Assembly: GCF_032854445.1 (NCBI RefSeq)
Contig: NC_088304.1
Coordinates: 21,213,704-21,277,703, forward strand
Origin: Liolophura sinensis
Taxonomy: Eukaryota > Mollusca > Polyplacophora > Chitonida > Chitonidae
Direction: 5' to 3'
DNA length: 64,000 nucleotides
The translations under genes and the position numbers were made by a program. The notes below the pieces were generated by a model that did no database searches, was not told the DNA's origin, and was given only the letters and a program-made list of their open reading frames with translations. This document shows, one piece after another, positions 34,474-47,180 of this stretch (the stretch's first letter is position 1; each line of letters starts with the position of its first letter).

Positions 34474-35571
34474 AGTTCATCTGGCACCTCGCCTACATTC
34501 CACCAAAACGGCTCTTTTCAGAGCCACACAAGTCTTTCCGAAAAGGAACTTTGTAATCTGAAAGCATAGACAGAACACAAACGAACATGTATTTATCAAA
34601 GCACAACAATAAAGTCGCACACGCCAATAAAAATCAAAGAAACAAAACAGAAAAGATAAATACTTTATTACAGCAGAGTAGTCGAAGTGTATGGAAAGCC
34701 GCTATGAGAACTTATCTCGTTTAGTGCATTTTAAACACAGCAGAGTTGTGGTTTATAAGAAAAAAACTGTGGCCTATTAAAACTGTGCAAAGCCAAAGTA
34801 CACAAACTAAAAGACGACTCAACAGCATATCCCTGCGTGTTTAGAAGTATCCATTGCGTGTATTGATTTGACAAGTACACAGACTTTTGCAGGAAATATA
34901 ACTCATGTCAATGTGGATGAAATTTTCAATATTTGGTTTTGTGAGACTACTTATGAAATATGCAGCGTTGAAAAAGCGTTATAGGCCTTAATCTAGGTGC
35001 CAATTTAAAAGATCTGCAAAGAAATTTTGTCTTATTTCTCCAAGAAATTTGCCTGCCTATAAAGACATTTTTCGTGCCAATTAGATTGCACCGTTGTTTC
35101 TATCTGTTATCTGTAGCTGTTGCATCCATACAGCTGACACACCGGTTATCATTTGAAGGCACAGTTTTGGTTTGACCTGAGCAAATTGAAAATTGTAACA
35201 TTTTCGTCAAATCATTAGTTTTTCATTGAGAGTTCATCGTATAGAAATGTAGTACAAATAGGCCAATTTATTTTCATAATTAGGTAAAGTGTGTCCGGGT
35301 GCGCGAGAGACGGCATGGCGCTGGGGGATTAAAGGAAAATGGCGGCTAACCATTGTTTCCGCTGATCACCTTTTGTCATCAGTAAGTTTCCAACTGACTC
35401 TTTAAGAAGTTCTGTCAGGACTAACTCAGTGACGACGTAGCGAAGAGTTAAACATCTTGCAAAGTGTCACTCAAACCTCATATAAATTGTTTGCTGGCTC
35501 TCAAGCTTGCATTACGCTTTCTTATGTCAAGCAGCAAACCTCCATACAATTGCCGTCTTACACTTCTTGCC

Positions 35572-35895
35572 ATGGATTCCAAACACTTTCAGTTGTTTGC
35601 AGATTTGCAGAAAGCAGAGCTGACCTTTCAAAAGGCATGCGAGCAAATTGTCTTTTTCAACAAGCACCTCGACGATCTCCAAATCCGATACGACCGTGCC
35701 AACAAAAAAGGAAACAAATCATTCCGCTACAGCCTTCGTCTGAAGATAGCCGCCGGAGAAGGACTCAGAAATGCTTACTACGAATACGCCTGCAATAAAG
35801 CTGATGTCATCACCGCACTTCGATGCAAACTAATTGGACAAGATGCTCACTACGAAATAGACTCCGACATGGACAGTGAAGAGGACAACATGTAA
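35572..35895 (+). CDS. Copy 26: unrecognised 107-aa array protein, K46 class
   Basis: Variant K46. In the leader CCTCCATAC replaces CCTCGATAC. TATA box 35481-35487, stem-loop 35932-35947. Long spacer, the second long one in a row, which breaks the long-short alternation. Upstream AGGTAAAGTG for AGGTGAAGTG. Confidence 0.85.
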   Translation: MDSKHFQLFADLQKAELTFQKACEQIVFFNKHLDDLQIRYDRANKKGNKSFRYSLRLKIAAGEGLRNAYYEYACNKADVITALRCKLIGQDAHYEIDSDMDSEEDNM

Positions 35896-36993
35896 AGTTC
35901 ATCTGGCACCTCGCCTACATTCCACCAAAACGGCTCTTTTCAGAGCCACACAAGTCTTTCCGAAAAGGAACTTTGTAATCTGAAAGCATAGACAGAACAC
36001 AAACGAACATGTATTTATCAAAGCACAACAATAAAGTCGCACACGCCAATAAAAATCAAAGAAACAAAACAGAAAAGATAAATACTTTATTACAGCAGAG
36101 TAGTCGAAGTGTATGGAAAGCCGCTATGAGAACTTATCTCGTTTAGTGCATTTTAAACACAGCAGAGTTGTGGTTTATAAGAAAAAAACTGTGGCCTATT
36201 AAAACTGTGCAAAGCCAAAGTACACAAACTAAAAGACGACTCAACAGCATATCCCTGCGTGTTTAGAAGTATCCATTGCGTGTATTGATTTGACAAGTAC
36301 ACAGACTTTTGCAGGAAATATAACTCATGTCAATGTGGATGAAATTTTCAATATTTGGTTTTGTGAGACTACTTATGAAATATGCAGCGTTGAAAAAGCG
36401 TTATAGGCCTTAATCTAGGTGCCAATTTAAAAGATCTGCAAAGAAATTTTGTCTTATTTCTCCAAGAAATTTGCCTGCCTATAAAGACATTTTTCGTGCC
36501 AATTAGATTGCACCGTTGTTTCTATCTGTTATCTGTAGCTGTTGCATCCATACAGCTGACACACCGGTTATCATTTGAAGGCACAGTTTTGGTTTGACCT
36601 GAGCAAATTGAAAATTGTAACATTTTCGTCAAATCATTAGTTTTTCATTGAGAGTTCATCGTATAGAAATGTAGTACAAATAGGCCAATTTATTTTCATA
36701 ATTAGGTGAAGTGTGTCCGGGTGCGCGAGAGACGGCATGGGGCGGGGGGATTAAAGGAAAATGGCGGCTAACCATTGTTTCCGCTGATCACCTTTTGTCA
36801 TCAGTAAGTTTCCAACTGACTCTTTAAGAAGTTCTGTCAGGACTAACTCAGTGACGACGTAGCGAAGAGTTAAACATCTTGCAAAGTGTCACTCAAACCT
36901 CATATAAATTGTTTGCTGGCTCTCAAGCTTGCATTACGCTTTCTTATGCCAAGCAGCAAACCTCGATACAATTGCCGTCTTACACTTCTTGCC

Positions 36994-37305
36994 ATGGATT
37001 CCAAACACTTCCAGTTGTTTGCAGATTTGCAGAAAGCAGAGCTGACCTTTCAAAAGGCATGCGAGCAAATTGTGTTTTTCAACAAGCACCTCGACAATCT
37101 CCAAATCCGATACGACCGTGCCAACAAAGAAGGAAACAAATCATTCCGCTACAGCCTTCGTCTGAAGATAGCCGCCGGAGAAGGACTCAGAAATGCTTAC
37201 TACGAATACGCCTGCAATAAAGCTGATGTCATCACCGCACTTCGATGCAAACTAATTGGACAAGATGCTCACTACGAAATAGACTCCGACATGTACAGTG
37301 AATAG
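36994..37305 (+). CDS. Copy 27: 103-aa array protein, MYSE tail
   Basis: N35, Y101, early TAG. Upstream, the GC-rich stretch reads CATGGGGCGGGGGG where others have CATGGCGCTGGGGG. TATA box 36903-36909, stem-loop 37354-37369. Short spacer. Forms a dimer with copy 28, repeated as 29-30 (offset 2834 bp). Confidence 0.85.
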   Translation: MDSKHFQLFADLQKAELTFQKACEQIVFFNKHLDNLQIRYDRANKEGNKSFRYSLRLKIAAGEGLRNAYYEYACNKADVITALRCKLIGQDAHYEIDSDMYSE

Positions 37306-38404
37306 GACAACATGTAAAGTTCATCTGGCACCTCGCCTACATTCCACCAAAACGGCTCTTTTCAGAGCCACACAATTCTTTCCGAAAAGGAACTTTGTAA
37401 TCTGAAAGCATAGACAGAACACAAACGAACATGTATTTATCAAAGCACAACAATAAAGTCGCACACGCCAATAAAAATCAAAGAAACAAAACAGAAAAGA
37501 TAAATACTTTATTACAGCAGAGTAGTCGAAGTGTATGGAAAGCCGCTATGAGAACTTATCTCGTTTAGTGCATTTTAAACACAGCAGAGTTGTGGTTTAT
37601 AAAAAAAAAACTGTGGCCTATTAAAACTGTGCAAAGCCAAAGTACACAAACTAAAAGACGACTCAACAGCATATCCCTGCGTGTTTAAAAGTATCCATTG
37701 CGTGTATTGCTTTGACAAGTACGCAGACTTTTGCAGGAAATATAACTCATGTCAATGTGGGTGAAATTTTCAATATTTGGTTTTGTGAGACTACTTATAA
37801 AATATGCAGCGTTGAAAAAGCGTTATAGGCATTAATCTAGGTGCCAATTTAAAAGATCTGCAAAGAAATTTTCCCTTATTTTTCCAAGCCTATAAAGACA
37901 TTTTTCGTGCCAATTAGATTGCACCGTTGTTTCTATCTGTTATCTGTAGCTGTTGCATCCATACAGCTGACACACCGATTATCATTTGAAGGCACAGTTT
38001 TGGTTTGACCTGAGCAAATTGAAAATTGTAACATTTTCGTCAAATCATTGGTTTTTCATTGAGAGTTCATCGTATAGAAATGTAGTACAAAGAGGCCAAT
38101 TTATTTTCATAATTAGGTGAAGTGTGTCCGGGTGCGCGAGAGACGGCATGGCGCTGGGGGATTAAAGGAAAATGGCGGCTAACCATTGTTTCCGCTGATC
38201 ACCTTTTGTCATCAGTAAGTTTCCAACTGACTCTTTAAGAAGTTCTGTCAGGACTAACTCAGTGACGACGTGACGAGGAGTTAAACATCTTGCAAAGTGT
38301 CACTCAAACCTCATATAAATTGTTTGCTGGCTCTCAAGCTTGCATTACGCTTTCTTATGTCAAGCAGCAAACCTCGATACAATTGCCGTCTTACACTTCT
38401 TGCC

Positions 38405-38729
38405 ATGGATTCCAAATACTTTCAGTTGTTTGCAGATTTGCAGAAAGCAGAGCTGACCTTTCAAAAGGCATGCGAGCAAATTGTCTTTTTCAACAAGCAC
38501 CTCGACGATCTCCAAATCCGATACGACCGTGCCAAAGAAAAAAGGAAACAAATCATTCCGCTACAGCCTTCGTCTGAAGATAGCCGCCGGAGAAGGACTC
38601 AGAAATGCTTACTACGAATACGCCTGCAATAAAGCTGATGTCATCACCGCACTTCGATGCAAACTAATTGGACAAGATGCTCACTACGAAATAGACTCCG
38701 ACATGGACAGTGAAGAGGACAACATGTAA
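38405..38729 (+). pseudogene. Copy 28: frameshifted array gene
   Basis: One extra base in the A-rich stretch after codon 43 (GCCAAAGAAAAAAGG for GCCAACAAAAAAGG-type sequence, near 38531-38546) shifts the frame. The product would be 43 normal residues plus about 32 out-of-frame ones ending at 38632 (75 aa). The original frame continues intact after the shift to the TAA at 38727-38729, so the lesion is single and recent, or an assembly error in a homopolymer. Y5 is present. TATA box 38314-38320, stem-loop 38766-38781. Long spacer. Confidence 0.8.
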
Positions 38730-39827
38730 AGTTCATCTGGCACCTCGCCTACATTCCACCAAAACGGCTCTTTTCAGAGCCACACAAGTCTTTCCGAAAA
38801 GGAACTTTGTAATCTGAAAGCATAGACAGAACACAAACGAACATGTATTTATCAAAGCACAACAATAAAGTCGCACACGCCAATAAAAATCAAAGAAACA
38901 AAACAGAAAAGATAAATACTTTATTACAGCAGAGTAGTCGAAGTGTATGGAAAGCCGCTATGAGAACTTATCTCGTTTAGTGCATTTTAAACACAGCAGA
39001 GTTGTGGTTTATAAGAAAAAAACTGTGGCCTATTAAAACTGTGCAAAGCCAAAGTACACAAACTAAAAGACGACTCAACAGCATATCCCTGCGTGTTTAG
39101 AAGTATCCATTGCGTGTATTGATTTGACAAGTACACAGACTTTTGCAGGAAATATAACTCATGTCAATGTGGATGAAATTTTCAATATTTGGTTTTGTGA
39201 GACTACTTATGAAATATGCAGCGTTGAAAAAGCGTTATAGGCCTTAATCTAGGTGCCAATTTAAAAGATCTGCAAAGAAATTTTGTCTTATTTCTCCAAG
39301 AAATTTGCCTGCCTATAAAGACATTTTTCGTGCCAATTAGATTGCACCGTTGTTTCTATCTGTTATCTGTAGCTGTTGCATCCATACAGCTGACACACCG
39401 GTTATCATTTGAAGGCACAGTTTTTGTTTGACCTGAGCAAATTGAAAATTGTAACATTTTCGTCAAATCATTAGTTTTTCATTGAGAGTTCATCGTATAG
39501 AAATGTAGTACAAATAGGCCAATTTATTTTCATAATTAGGTGAAGTGTGTCCGGGTGCGCGAGAGACGGCATGGCGCTGGGGGATTAAAGGAAAATGGCG
39601 GCTAACCATTGTTTCCGCTGATCACCTTTTGTCATCAGTAAGTTTCCAACTGACTCTTTAAGAAGTTCTGTCAGGACTAACTCAGTGACGACGTAGCGAA
39701 GAGTTAAACATCTTGCAAAGTGTCACTCAAACCTCATATAAATTGTTTGCTGGCTCTCAAGCTTGCATTACGCTTTCTTATGCCAAGCAGCAAACCTCGA
39801 TACAATTGCCGTCTTACACTTCTTGCC

Positions 39828-40139
39828 ATGGATTCCAAACACTTCCAGTTGTTTGCAGATTTGCAGAAAGCAGAGCTGACCTTTCAAAAGGCATGCGAGC
39901 AAATTGTGTTTTTCAACAAGCACCTCGACAATCTCCAAATCCGATACGACCGTGCCAACAAAGAAGGAAACAAATCATTCCGCTACAGCCTTCGTCTGAA
40001 GATAGCCGCCGGAGAAGGACTCAGAAATGCTTACTACGAATACGCCTGCAATAAAGCTGATGTCATCACCGCACTTCGATGCAAACTAATTGGACAAGAT
40101 GCTCACTACGAAATAGACTCCGACATGTACAGTGAATAG
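39828..40139 (+). CDS. Copy 29: 103-aa array protein, MYSE tail
   Basis: N35, Y101, early TAG; twin of copy 27. TATA box 39737-39743, stem-loop 40188-40203. Short spacer, the first with GAGACATCATGG for GAGACGGCATGG upstream of the next gene, a marker also before copies 34, 36, 40 and 42. Confidence 0.85.
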   Translation: MDSKHFQLFADLQKAELTFQKACEQIVFFNKHLDNLQIRYDRANKEGNKSFRYSLRLKIAAGEGLRNAYYEYACNKADVITALRCKLIGQDAHYEIDSDMYSE

Positions 40140-41238
40140 GACAACATGTAAAGTTCATCTGGCACCTCGCCTACATTCCACCAAAACGGCTCTTTTCAGA
40201 GCCACACAATTCTTTCCGAAAAGGAACTTTGTAATCTGAAAGCATAGACAGAACACAAACGAACATGTATTTATCAAAGCACAACAATAAAGTCGCACAC
40301 GCCAATAAAAATCAAAGAAACAAAACAGAAAAGATAAATACTTTATTACAGCAGAGTAGTCGAACTGTATGGAAAGCCGCTATGAGAACTTATCTCGTTT
40401 AGTGCATTTTAAACACAGCAGAGTTGTGGTTTATAAAAAAAAAACTGTGGCCTATTAAAACTGTGCAAAGCCAAAGTACACAAACTAAAAGACGACTCAA
40501 CAGCATATCCCTGCGTGTTTAAAAGTATCCATTGCGTGTATTGCTTTGACAAGTACGCAGACTTTTGCAGGAAATATAACTCATGTCAATGTGGGTGAAA
40601 TTTTCAATATTTGGTTTTGTGAGACTACTTATAAAATATGCAGCGTTGAAAAAGCGTTATAGGCATTAATCTAGGTGCCAATTTAAAAGATCTGCAAAGA
40701 AATTTTCCCTTATTTTTCCAAGCCTATAAAGACATTTTTCGTGCCAATTAGATTGCACCGTTGTTTCTATCTGTTATCTGTAGCTGTTGCATCCATACAG
40801 CTGACACACCGGTTATCATTTGAAGGCACAGTTTTGGTTTGACCTGAGCAAATTGAAAATTGTAACATTTTCGTCAAATCATTGGTTTTTCATTGAGAGT
40901 TCATCGTATAGAAATGTAGTACAAAGAGGCCAATTTATTTTCATAATTAGGTGAAGTGTGTCCGGGTGCGCGAGAGACATCATGGCGCTGGGGGATTAAA
41001 GGAAAATGGCGGCTAACCATTGTTTCCGCTGATCACCTTTTGTCATCAGTAAGTTTCCAACTGACTCTTTAAGAAGTTCTGTCAGGACTAACTCAGTGAC
41101 GACGTGACGAGGAGTTAAACATCTTGCAAAGTGTCACTCAAACCTCATATAAATTGTTTGCTGGCTCTCAAGCTTGCATTACGCTTTCTTATGTCAAGCA
41201 GCAAACCTCGATACAATTGCCGTCTTACACTTCTTGCC

Positions 41239-41562
41239 ATGGATTCCAAATACTTTCAGTTGTTTGCAGATTTGCAGAAAGCAGAGCTGACCTTTCAAAA
41301 GGCATGCGAGCAAATTGTCTTTTTCAACAAGCACCTCGACGATCTCCAAATCCGATACGACCGTGCCAACAAAGAAGGAAACAAATCATTCCGCTACAGC
41401 CTTCGTCTGAAGATAGCCGCCGGAGAAGGACTCAGAAATGCTTACTACGAATACGCCTGCAATAAAGCTGATGTCATCACCGCACTTCGACGCAAACTAA
41501 TTGGACAAGATGCTCACTACGAAATAGACTCCGACATGGACAGTGAAGAGGACAACATGTAA
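41239..41562 (+). CDS. Copy 30: unrecognised 107-aa array protein, Y5 R85
   Basis: Variants Y5 and R85, a unique pair that joins the front of the copy 28 type to the back of the R85/GAAAAAAAA type. TATA box 41148-41154, stem-loop 41599-41614. Short spacer. Confidence 0.85.
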   Translation: MDSKYFQLFADLQKAELTFQKACEQIVFFNKHLDDLQIRYDRANKEGNKSFRYSLRLKIAAGEGLRNAYYEYACNKADVITALRRKLIGQDAHYEIDSDMDSEEDNM

Positions 41563-42649
41563 AGTTCATCTGGCACCTCGCCTACATTCCACCAAAACGG
41601 CTCTTTTCAGAGCCACACAAGTCTTTCCGAAAAAAAACTTTGTAATCTGAAAGCATAGACAGAACACAAACGAACATGTATTTATCAAAGCACAACAATA
41701 AAGTCGCACACGCCAATAAAAATCAAAGAAACAAAACAGAAAAGATAAATACTTTATTACAGCAGAGTAGTCGAAGTGTATGGAAAGCCGCTATGAGAAC
41801 TTATCTCGTTTAGTGCATTTTAAACACAGCAGAGTTGTGGTTTATAAGAAAAAAATTGTAGCCTATTAAAACTGTGCAAAGCCAAAGTACACAAACTAAA
41901 AGACGACTCAACAGCATATCCCTGCGTGTTTAGAAGTATCAATTGCGTGTATTGCTTTGACAAGTACGCAGACTTTTGCAGGAAATATAACTCATGTCAA
42001 TGTGGGTGAAATTTTCAATATTTGGTTTTGTGAGACTACTTATGAAATATGCAGCGTTGAAAAAGCGTTATAGGCATTAATCTAGGTGCCAATTTAAAAG
42101 ATCTGCAAAGAAATTTTCCCTTATTTTTCCAAGCCTATAAAGACATTTTTCGTGCCAATTAGATTGCACCGTTGTTTCTATCTGTTATCTGTAGCTGTTG
42201 CATCCATACAGCTGACACACCGGTTATCATTTGAAGGCACAGTTTTGGTTTGACCTGAGCAAATTGAAAATTGTAACATTTTCGTCAAATCATTGGTTTT
42301 TCATTGAGAGTTCATTGTATAGAAATGTAGTACAAAGAGGCCAATTTATTTTCATAATTAGGTGAAGTGTGTCCGGGTGCGCTAAAGACGGCATGGCGCT
42401 GGGGGATTAAAGGAAAATGGCGGCTAACCATTGTTTCCGCTGATCACCTTTTGTCATCAGTAAGTTTCCAACTGACTCTTTAAGAAGTTCTGTCAGGACT
42501 AACTCAGTGACGACGTAGCGAGGAGTTAAACATCTTGCAAAGTGTCACTCAAACCTCATATAAATTATTTGCTGGTTCTCAAGCTTGCATTACGCTTTCT
42601 TATGCCAAGCAGCAAACCTCGATACAATTGCCGTCTTACACTTCTTGCC

Positions 42650-42961
42650 ATGGATTCCAAACACTTCCAGTTGTTTGCAGATTTGCAGAAAGCAGAGCTG
42701 ACCTTTCAAAAGGCATGCGAGCAAATTGTGTTTTTCAACAAGCACCTCGACAATCTCCAAATCCGATACGACCGTGCCAACAAAGAAGGAAACAAATCAT
42801 TCCGCTACAGCCTTCGTCTGAAGATAGCCGCCGGAGAAGGACTCAGAAATGCTTACTACGAATACGCCTGCAATAAAGCTGATGTCATCACCGCACTTCG
42901 ATGCAAACTAATTGGACAAGATGCTCACTACGAAATAGACTCCGACATGGACAGTGAATAG
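42650..42961 (+). CDS. Copy 31: 103-aa array protein, N35
   Basis: N35 with early TAG. TATA box 42559-42565, followed by a leader with GGTTCTC for GGCTCTC. Stem-loop 43010-43025. Long spacer with the markers GACCTGC and TTTTCACC; it ends in a promoter with a 21-bp deletion (see copy 32). Confidence 0.85.
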   Translation: MDSKHFQLFADLQKAELTFQKACEQIVFFNKHLDNLQIRYDRANKEGNKSFRYSLRLKIAAGEGLRNAYYEYACNKADVITALRCKLIGQDAHYEIDSDMDSE

Positions 42962-44050
42962 GACAACATGTAAAGTTCATCTGGCACCTCGCCTACATTC
43001 CACCAAAACGGCTCTTTTCAGAGCCACACAATTCTTTCCGAAAAGGAACTTTGTAATCTGAAAGCATAGACAGAACACAAACGAACATGTATTTATCAAA
43101 GCACAACAATAAAGTCGCACACGCCAATAAAAATCAAAGAAACAAAACAGAAAAGATAAATACTTTATTACAGCAGAGTAGTCGAACTGTATGGAAAGCC
43201 GCTATGAGAACTTATCTCGTTTAGTGCATTTTAAACACAGCAGAGTTGTGGTTTATAAAAAAAAAACTGTGGCCTATTAAAACTGTGCAAAGCCAAAGTA
43301 CACAAACTAAAAGACGACTCAACAGCATATCCCTGCGTGTTTAAAAGTATCCATTGCGTGTATTGCTTTGACAAGTACGCAGACTTTTGCAGGAAATATA
43401 ACTCATGTCAATGTGGGTGAAATTTTCAATATTTGGTTTTGTGAGACTACTTATAAAATATGCAGCGTTGAAAAAGCGTTATAGGCATTAATCTAGGTGC
43501 CAATTTAAAAGACCTGCAAAGAAATTTTGTCTTATTTCTCCAAGCCATTTGCCTGCCTATAAAGACATTTTTCGTGCCAATTAGATTGCACCGTTGTTTC
43601 TATCTGTTATCTGTAGCTGTTGCATCCATACAGCTGACACACCGGTTATCATTTGAAGGCACAGTTTTGGTTTGACCTGAGCAAATTGAAAATTGTAACA
43701 TTTTCACCAAATCATTGGTTTTTCATTGAGAGTTCATTGTATAGAAATGTAGTACAAAGAGGCCAACTTATTTTCATAATTAGGTGAAGTGTGTCCGGGT
43801 GCGCTAAAGACGGCATGGCGCTGGGGGATTAAAGGAAAATGGCGGCTAACCATTGTTTCCGCTGATCACCAACTGACTCTTTAAGAAGTTCTGTCAGGAC
43901 TAACTCAGTGACGACGTAGCGAGGAGTTAAACATCTTGCAAAGTGTCACTCAAACCTCATATAAATTATTTGCTGGCTCTCAAGCTTGCATTACGCTTTC
44001 TTATGCCAAGCAGCAAACCTCGATACAATTGCCGTCTTACACTTCTTGCC

Positions 44051-44362
44051 ATGGATTCCAAACACTTCCAGTTGTTTGCAGATTTGCAGAAAGCAGAGCT
44101 GACCTTTCAAAAGGCATGCGAGCAAATTGTGTTTTTCAACAAGCACCTCGACAATCTCCAAATCCGATACGACCGTGCCAACAAAGAAGGAAACAAATCA
44201 TTCCGCTACAGCCTTCGTCTGAAGATAGCCGCCGGAGAAGGACTCAGAAATGCTTACTACGAATACGCCTGCAATAAAGCTGATGTCATCACCGCACTTC
44301 GATGCAAACTAATTGGACAAGATGCTCACTACGAAATAGACTCCGACATGGACAGTGAATAG
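44051..44362 (+). CDS. Copy 32: 103-aa array protein, N35, promoter deletion
   Basis: N35 with early TAG. Near 43870 the promoter lacks 21 bp including the splice-donor-like CAGTAAGT, so GATCACC joins AACTGACTC directly; copy 37 has the same deletion. The TATA box (43960-43966) and TGACG cluster remain. Stem-loop 44411-44426. Long spacer. First gene of the block 32-36 that is repeated as 38-42. Confidence 0.85.
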   Translation: MDSKHFQLFADLQKAELTFQKACEQIVFFNKHLDNLQIRYDRANKEGNKSFRYSLRLKIAAGEGLRNAYYEYACNKADVITALRCKLIGQDAHYEIDSDMDSE

Positions 44363-45472
44363 GACAACATGTAAAGTTCATCTGGCACCTCGCCTACATT
44401 CCACCAAAACGGCTCTTTTCAGAGCCACACAATTCTTTCCGAAAAGGAACTTTGTAATCTGAAAGCATAGACAGAACACAAACGAACATGTATTTATCAA
44501 AGCACAACAATAAAGTCGCACACGCCAATAAAAATCAAAGAAACAAAACAGAAAAGATAAATACTTTATTACAGCAGAGTAGTCGAACTGTATGGAAAGC
44601 CGCTATGAGAACTTATCTCGTTTAGTGCATTTTAAACACAGCAGAGTTGTGGTTTATAAAAAAAAAACTGTGGCCTATTAAAACTGTGCAAAGCCAAAGT
44701 ACACAAACTAAAAGACGACTCAACAGCATATCCCTGCGTGTTTAAAAGTATCCATTGCGTGTATTGCTTTGACAAGTACGCAGACTTTTGCAGGAAATAT
44801 AACTCATGTCAATGTGGGTGAAATTTTCAATATTTGGTTTTGTGAGACTACTTATAAAATATGCAGCGTTGAAAAAGCGTTATAGGCATTAATCTAGGTG
44901 CCAATTTAAAAGACCTGCAAAGAAATTTTGTCTTATTTCTCCAAGCCATTTGCCTGCCTATAAAGACATTTTTCGTGCCAATTAGATTGCACCGTTGTTT
45001 CTATCTGTTATCTGTAGCTGTTGCATCCATACAGCTGACACACCGGTTATCATTTGAAGGCACAGTTTTGGTTTGACCTGAGCAAATTGAAAATTGTAAC
45101 ATTTTCACCAAATCATTGGTTTTTCATTGAGAGTTCATTGTATAGAAATGTAGTACAAAGAGGCCAACTTATTTTCATAATTAGGTGAAGTGTGTCCGGG
45201 TGCGCTAAAGACGGCATGGCGCTGGGGGATTAAAGGAAAATGGCGGCTAACCATTGTTTCCGCTGATCACCTTTTGTCATCAGTAAGTTTCCAACTGACT
45301 CTTTAAGAAGTTCTGTCAGGACTAACTCAGTGACGACGTGGCGAGGAGTTAAACATCTTGCAAAGTGTCACTCAAACCTCATATAAATTGTTTGCTGGCT
45401 CTCAAGCTTGCATTACGCTTTCTTATGCCAAGCAGCAAACCTCGATACAATTGCCGTCTTACACTTCTTGCC

Positions 45473-45784
45473 ATGGATTCCAAACACTTTCAGTTGTTTG
45501 CAGATTTGCGGAAAGCAGAGCTGACCTTTCAAAAGGCATGCGAGCAAATTGTGTTTTTCAACAAGCACCTCGACGATCTCCAAATCCGATACGACCGTGC
45601 CAACAAAGAAGGAAACAAATCATTCCGCTACAGCCTTCGTCTGAAAATAGCCGCCGGAGAAGGACTCAGAAATGCTTACTACGAATACGCCTGCAATAAA
45701 GCTGATGTCATCACCGCACTTCGATGCAAACTAATTGGACAAGATGCTCACTACGAAATAGACTCCGACATGGACAGTGAATAG
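45473..45784 (+). CDS. Copy 33: 103-aa array protein, R13
   Basis: R13 with C85 and early TAG, shared with copy 39 only; silent AAA at K58. TATA box 45382-45388, stem-loop 45833-45848, then TTTCTGAAAAGG for TTTCCGAAAAGG. Short spacer. Confidence 0.85.
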   Translation: MDSKHFQLFADLRKAELTFQKACEQIVFFNKHLDDLQIRYDRANKEGNKSFRYSLRLKIAAGEGLRNAYYEYACNKADVITALRCKLIGQDAHYEIDSDMDSE

Positions 45785-46868
45785 GACAACATGTAAAGTT
45801 CATCTGGCACCTCGCCTACATTCCACCAAAACGGCTCTTTTCAGAGCCACACAATTCTTTCTGAAAAGGAACTTTGTAATCTGAAAGCATAGACAGAACA
45901 CAAACGAACATGTATTTATCAAAGCACAACAATAAAGTCGCACACGCCAATAAAAATCAAAGAAACAAAACAGAAAAGATAAATACTTTATTACAGCAGA
46001 GTAGTCGAAGTGTATGGAAAGCCGCTATGAGAACTTATCTCGTTTAGTGCATTTTAAACACAGCAGAGTTGTGGTTTATAAAAAAAAAACTGTGGCCTAT
46101 TAAAACTGTGCAAAGCCAAAGTACACAAACTAAAAGACGACTCAACAGCATATCCCTGCGTGTTTAAAAGTATCCATTGCGTGTATTGCTTTGACAAGTA
46201 CGCAGACTTTTGCAGGAAATATAACTCATGTCAATGTGGGTGAAATTTTCAATATTTGGTTTTGTGAGACTACTTATAAAATATGCAGCGTTGAAAAAGC
46301 GTTATAGGCATTAATCTAGGTGCCAATTTAAAAGATCTGCAAAGAAATTTTCCCTTATTTTTCCAAGCCTATAAAGACATTTTTCGTGCCAATTAGATTG
46401 CACCGTTGTTTCTATCTGTTATCTGTAGCTGTTGCATCCATACAGCTGACACACCGGTTATCATTTGAAGGCACAGTTTTGGTTTGACCTGAGCAAATTG
46501 AAAATTGTAACATTTTCGTCAAATCATTGGTTTTTCATTGAGAGTTCATCGTATAGAAATGTAGTACAAAGAGGCCAATTTATTTTCATAATTAGGTGAA
46601 GTGTGTCCGGGTGCGCGAGAGACATCATGGCGCTGGGGGATTAAAGGAAAATGGCGGCTAACCATTGTTTCCGCTGATCACCTTTTGTCATCAGTAAGTT
46701 TCCAACTGACTCTTTAAGAAGTTCAGTGACGACGTAGCGAGGAGTTAAACATCTTGCAAAGTGTCACTCAAACCTCATATAAATTATTTGCTGGTTCTCA
46801 AGCTTGCATTACGCTTTCTTATGCCAAGCAGCAAACCTCGATACAATTGTAGTCTTACACTTCTTGCC

Positions 46869-47180
46869 ATGGATTCCAAACACTTCCAGTTGTTTGCAGA
46901 TTTGCAGAAAGCAGAGCTGACCTTTCAAAAGGCATGCGAGCAAATTGTGTTTTTCAACAAGCACCTCGACAATCTCCAAATCCGATACGACCGTGCCAAC
47001 AAAGAAGGAAACAAATCATTCCGCTACAGCCTTCGTCTGAAGATAGCCGCCGGAGAAGGACTCAGAAATGCTTACTACGAATACGCCTGCAATAAAGCTG
47101 ATGTCATCACCGCACTTCGATGCAAACTAATTGGACAAGATGCTCACTACGAAATAGACTCCGACATGGACAGTGAATAG
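46869..47180 (+). CDS. Copy 34: 103-aa array protein, N35, promoter deletion
   Basis: N35 with early TAG. A 15-bp promoter deletion near 46723 joins GAAGTTC to AGTGACGACG, taking out the sequence before the TGACG cluster; shared with copy 40. The leader has TGTAGTC for TGCCGTC, also in 40 and 44. TATA box 46778-46784, stem-loop 47229-47244. Long spacer. Confidence 0.85.
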   Translation: MDSKHFQLFADLQKAELTFQKACEQIVFFNKHLDNLQIRYDRANKEGNKSFRYSLRLKIAAGEGLRNAYYEYACNKADVITALRCKLIGQDAHYEIDSDMDSE

